Source: ZC4RG19 sp963735395
GTDB taxonomy: Bacteria; Actinomycetota; Acidimicrobiia; Acidimicrobiales; VFJN01
Length of the DNA: 64,000 nucleotides
Direction of reading: 5' to 3'
Assembly (NCBI GenBank): GCA_963735395.1
Contig: CAVTKV010000009.1
Span: 372,001-436,000 of the forward strand
Part shown: positions 62,047 to 64,000 of the stretch, in pieces
How positions within the stretch are numbered: the first letter of the stretch is position 1
Layout: every line of letters begins with the position of its first letter
The notes under the pieces: model-generated
Database searches by the model: none
The model's input: the letters and a program-made list of their open reading frames with translations, nothing else
Told to the model about the DNA's origin: nothing
Position numbers and translations under genes: made by a program

Positions 62047-62862
62047 ATGACTGCCGATGAACGTGCCGTGCTCGTGGATGCCCCGGCTGACGGCGTTCGC
62101 CTACTCACCATGCACCGGCCCGACCGGCTGAACGCCCTGAACGTCGAACTGATCTCGGCGCTCACCACCGCCCTCGCCGAGGCTGACGCCGATCCGTCGG
62201 TGCGGTGCGTCATCCTGACCGGGGCAGGCCGCGGGTTCTGCTCGGGCGCCGACCTGTCGGGCATGGGCGACGCACCCAACAGCGAGGCGATGGGCGACAT
62301 CCCTGCCAACTTCCTCCTTCAGCAGCACATCGCCGGACTCGTGACGAACATGCGGCGGCTACGGAAGCCGATCGTCGCCGCCGTCAACGGTGCCGCCGCC
62401 GGTGGTGGGCTGGCCCTGGTGCTCGCCGCCGACGTGCGTCTGGCGGCAACGCGCGCCCGGTTCGCCGCCAGCTTCATCAAGGTCGGCGTGTCCGGCGCTG
62501 ACATATCGACGAGCTGGCTGCTGCCGCGCATCGTCGGCGCCGGCAACGCCCACCTGCTGATGCTCACGGGCAGGCTGATCGACGCGCAGGCCGCGCGAGA
62601 CATGCAACTCGTCGTCGACGTCGTGCCCGACGACGAACTCATCGACGCTGCGCTCGACGTTGCGGCGGAGATCGCCGCGAACAGTCCCTTCGGCGTGTGG
62701 ATGACGAAGGAGGTCATGTGGTCGGCGCTCGAGATCCCGGGCCAGCAGGCGGCCATCGACCTCGAGAACCGCACGCAGGTGCTCGCGAGCCAGCTCGAGG
62801 ACGCCCGTGCGCAGCGGGCAACGGTGTTCACCCACGACCGGGTGGCCTACCGCTGGCGATAG
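62047..62862 (+). CDS. Enoyl-CoA hydratase/isomerase
   Basis: A 271-residue crotonase-fold protein: acyl-CoA oxyanion blocks GRGFCSGADLSGM and VNGAAAGGGLALVLAADVR. The Glu of standard hydratases in the second block region is replaced (SGADISTSWLLPRIVG), as in many isomerase-type members. It acts on the enoyl-CoA made by the dehydrogenase. It is 9 bases from motif copy 2. Confidence 0.92.
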   Translation: MTADERAVLVDAPADGVRLLTMHRPDRLNALNVELISALTTALAEADADPSVRCVILTGAGRGFCSGADLSGMGDAPNSEAMGDIPANFLLQQHIAGLVTNMRRLRKPIVAAVNGAAAGGGLALVLAADVRLAATRARFAASFIKVGVSGADISTSWLLPRIVGAGNAHLLMLTGRLIDAQAARDMQLVVDVVPDDELIDAALDVAAEIAANSPFGVWMTKEVMWSALEIPGQQAAIDLENRTQVLASQLEDARAQRATVFTHDRVAYRWR

Positions 62863-62881
62863 CGCGCAGCCCGCGCATCCA

Positions 62882-64000
62882 TCAGCTGGCAGCGAACGGT
62901 TGGGTCGGGAAGTGCGCGACCATCTTCGACCCCGGCGGGCCGAGGAGGCTGTGGGTGCGCAGGTTCCTCCGATGGAAGAGCTGGACCAGCTGCTCGTCGT
63001 GCTCACCGGTGTCGGCGTCGGCGAGGACGTAGCGCTCGAGCAGGGCATCGCCCTCTGCCCAGCTGTCGGGGCGGAACCCGAGCACGAGAACGAGGTCGTC
63101 GAGATCGGCGTCCTCGGCGGCCGCGCCGATCTCGTGGACTCGCGCCAGGTGCCGGGCGGTGCGGAACGCGAGACGAAGCTGGTGCTGCCGGAGCTCGTCG
63201 TCCTCGCCGAGGGACAGCGTTCGCAGCGCCCGGACGAGGTGGGCGTGCGTCTTCGTCTGCCGGCTCGGTCGCGGGTCGGGTGTCTCGACCTCCGGTAGTT
63301 CGATGCCGAGCGCCTCGGCCAGGGCCTCGGTGGCATGCAGGTTCGTCTCGCTGTTCCACTGCATGTTGTTCATGAGATCGGTCTCGTCGACCGGGTCGAC
63401 GACCGCGGGCCCGAAGATCAGCTCGTTCTCCAACGTCCCGGCGAAGTGGTGGCGCTTCACCGCCTCGATGTCGACGGGCGTCCCGCTGAGTTGCTCGTAT
63501 CGCTTGTAGAGCACAGAGAAGTCGCCGTACGGGATGAGCGTGTCGCGCATCCGCCACAGGGCGAGGTCGAGCATCGGATCGCCGATCGAGCCGAACTCGA
63601 GGTCGAGGGCGGCGACGAGGTGGCCGCCCTCGTGGTGGAACTGGCCCGTGTCCCACAGGATCGGCGCGATCCGGCCGTTGCTGCGCGGGGGGTGCCGGTG
63701 CAGCCAGCCGAGGCAGAACTCCATGAACGGATGGGGGTAGCGCTTCTTCGCGCGCCACTGTCGCTCGAGCCGGAGGTGGCCGACGAACGCGGGATCCTCG
63801 CCCGGCCCGGGACCGAAGATCCCGGCGTCCACGAACGGCTGGACATCGAGCGCGTGCACGGTCGCCAGGAGCTGCAGGTACTCGTCGACGACGGCGTCGC
63901 GCTCGTCGAGCGGCACCCCGTCGAAGTCGGGCTTGCCTCGGACCCGTTCGAGCACGACGGCGTCGAGGCGGTCGAGCCAGCCGAGGACGGCCGGCACGGC
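62882..64000 (-). CDS. Aminoglycoside-phosphotransferase-like kinase, 5' end beyond window
   Basis: At least 373 residues; the frame runs off the right edge. The metal-binding block VAALDLEFGSIGDPMLDLAL is clearly of the APH/ACAD10-11 kinase type. The canonical HGDxxxxN loop reads LWDTGQFH, keeping only the Asp. After it come about 230 extra residues not found in short APH proteins. In this fatty-acid-like cluster a role in phosphorylating a hydroxyacyl compound, as in ACAD10/11, is conceivable. Confidence 0.8.
   Translation of the reverse strand, partial: AVPAVLGWLDRLDAVVLERVRGKPDFDGVPLDERDAVVDEYLQLLATVHALDVQPFVDAGIFGPGPGEDPAFVGHLRLERQWRAKKRYPHPFMEFCLGWLHRHPPRSNGRIAPILWDTGQFHHEGGHLVAALDLEFGSIGDPMLDLALWRMRDTLIPYGDFSVLYKRYEQLSGTPVDIEAVKRHHFAGTLENELIFGPAVVDPVDETDLMNNMQWNSETNLHATEALAEALGIELPEVETPDPRPSRQTKTHAHLVRALRTLSLGEDDELRQHQLRLAFRTARHLARVHEIGAAAEDADLDDLVLVLGFRPDSWAEGDALLERYVLADADTGEHDEQLVQLFHRRNLRTHSLLGPPGSKMVAHFPTQPFAAS

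Overview
The window is very GC-rich, uses many GTG starts, and carries pafA, the ligase for the ubiquitin-like protein Pup. The source is therefore a member of the Actinobacteria. Gene content looks like an environmental catabolic generalist; Acidimicrobiia is my guess, not something the sequence proves. Several genes that look otherwise healthy are broken by one base (8.6 kb, 28.1 kb, 59.8 kb, 52.7 kb). These are either decaying genes or assembly errors of a draft genome.

Layout. (1) 1-16.9 kb is a catabolic region. The end of a PucR regulator and a DUF1345 membrane protein are followed by an aldehyde dehydrogenase divergent from a tightly overlapping amidohydrolase / alcohol dehydrogenase / FGGY kinase / VOC operon. 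Next come a 675-bp repeat-bounded segment with a small gene, a minus-strand set (2-hydroxyacid dehydrogenase, HpcH/HpaI aldolase, aldo/keto reductase, FMN alpha-hydroxyacid dehydrogenase), and a plus-strand set (Rieske oxygenase, VOC, SnoaL-like, DhnA-type aldolase, TauE/SafE exporter). (2) 16.9-17.8 kb holds a vapBC pair and a GMC oxidoreductase remnant. (3) 17.8-32.3 kb is almost entirely minus strand: VOC, quinone-type oxidoreductase, a complete BMP-type ABC importer, flavin reductase, AMP-dependent ligase, hydantoinase/oxoprolinase A and B, cupin, FadR-type GntR regulator and VOC, with a textbook GntR palindrome upstream. It reads as an uptake-plus-degradation island for an N-containing cyclic or aromatic compound; the substrate is unknown.

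(4) 32.4-40.1 kb is mostly housekeeping: a serine hydrolase, aroC-ribF, a HAD phosphatase, a DUF2510 surface protein and pafA, interrupted by a truncated tyrosine recombinase. (5) 40.3-45 kb is a decayed accessory patch: DksA-like, TetR, ABM monooxygenase and RidA genes mixed with remnants of a PD40 protein, an alpha/beta hydrolase, an IS630 transposase and a second recombinase, plus a tiny ribbon-helix-helix gene facing a palindrome. (6) 45-51 kb is a dihydroxyacetone/glycerol operon (glpF-dhaK-dhaL-DhaM/HPr/EI fusion) divergent from an IclR regulator, with two matching palindromes 21 bp apart between them.

(7) 51-64 kb holds a threonine dehydratase-like gene, a HicA-like/HTH pair resembling a toxin-antitoxin system (first gene carries a nonsense codon), tRNA-Arg(ACG), an amidohydrolase, gluQRS, a methyltransferase, an alpha/beta hydrolase, a class III nucleotide cyclase, a small DUF7218-like protein and tRNA-Ser(GCT) beside an endonuclease VII remnant. 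It ends with an acyl-CoA dehydrogenase / SDR / enoyl-CoA hydratase / kinase-like phosphotransferase group whose promoters share a 17-bp motif.

The most interesting signals are the broken HicA-like/HTH module with its nested operator, the inverted-repeat-bounded element at 7.46-8.14 kb, the paired operators at 50.05 kb, the shared motif of the 60-62 kb fatty-acid-like genes, and the RHH gene/palindrome arrangement at 42.6 kb.
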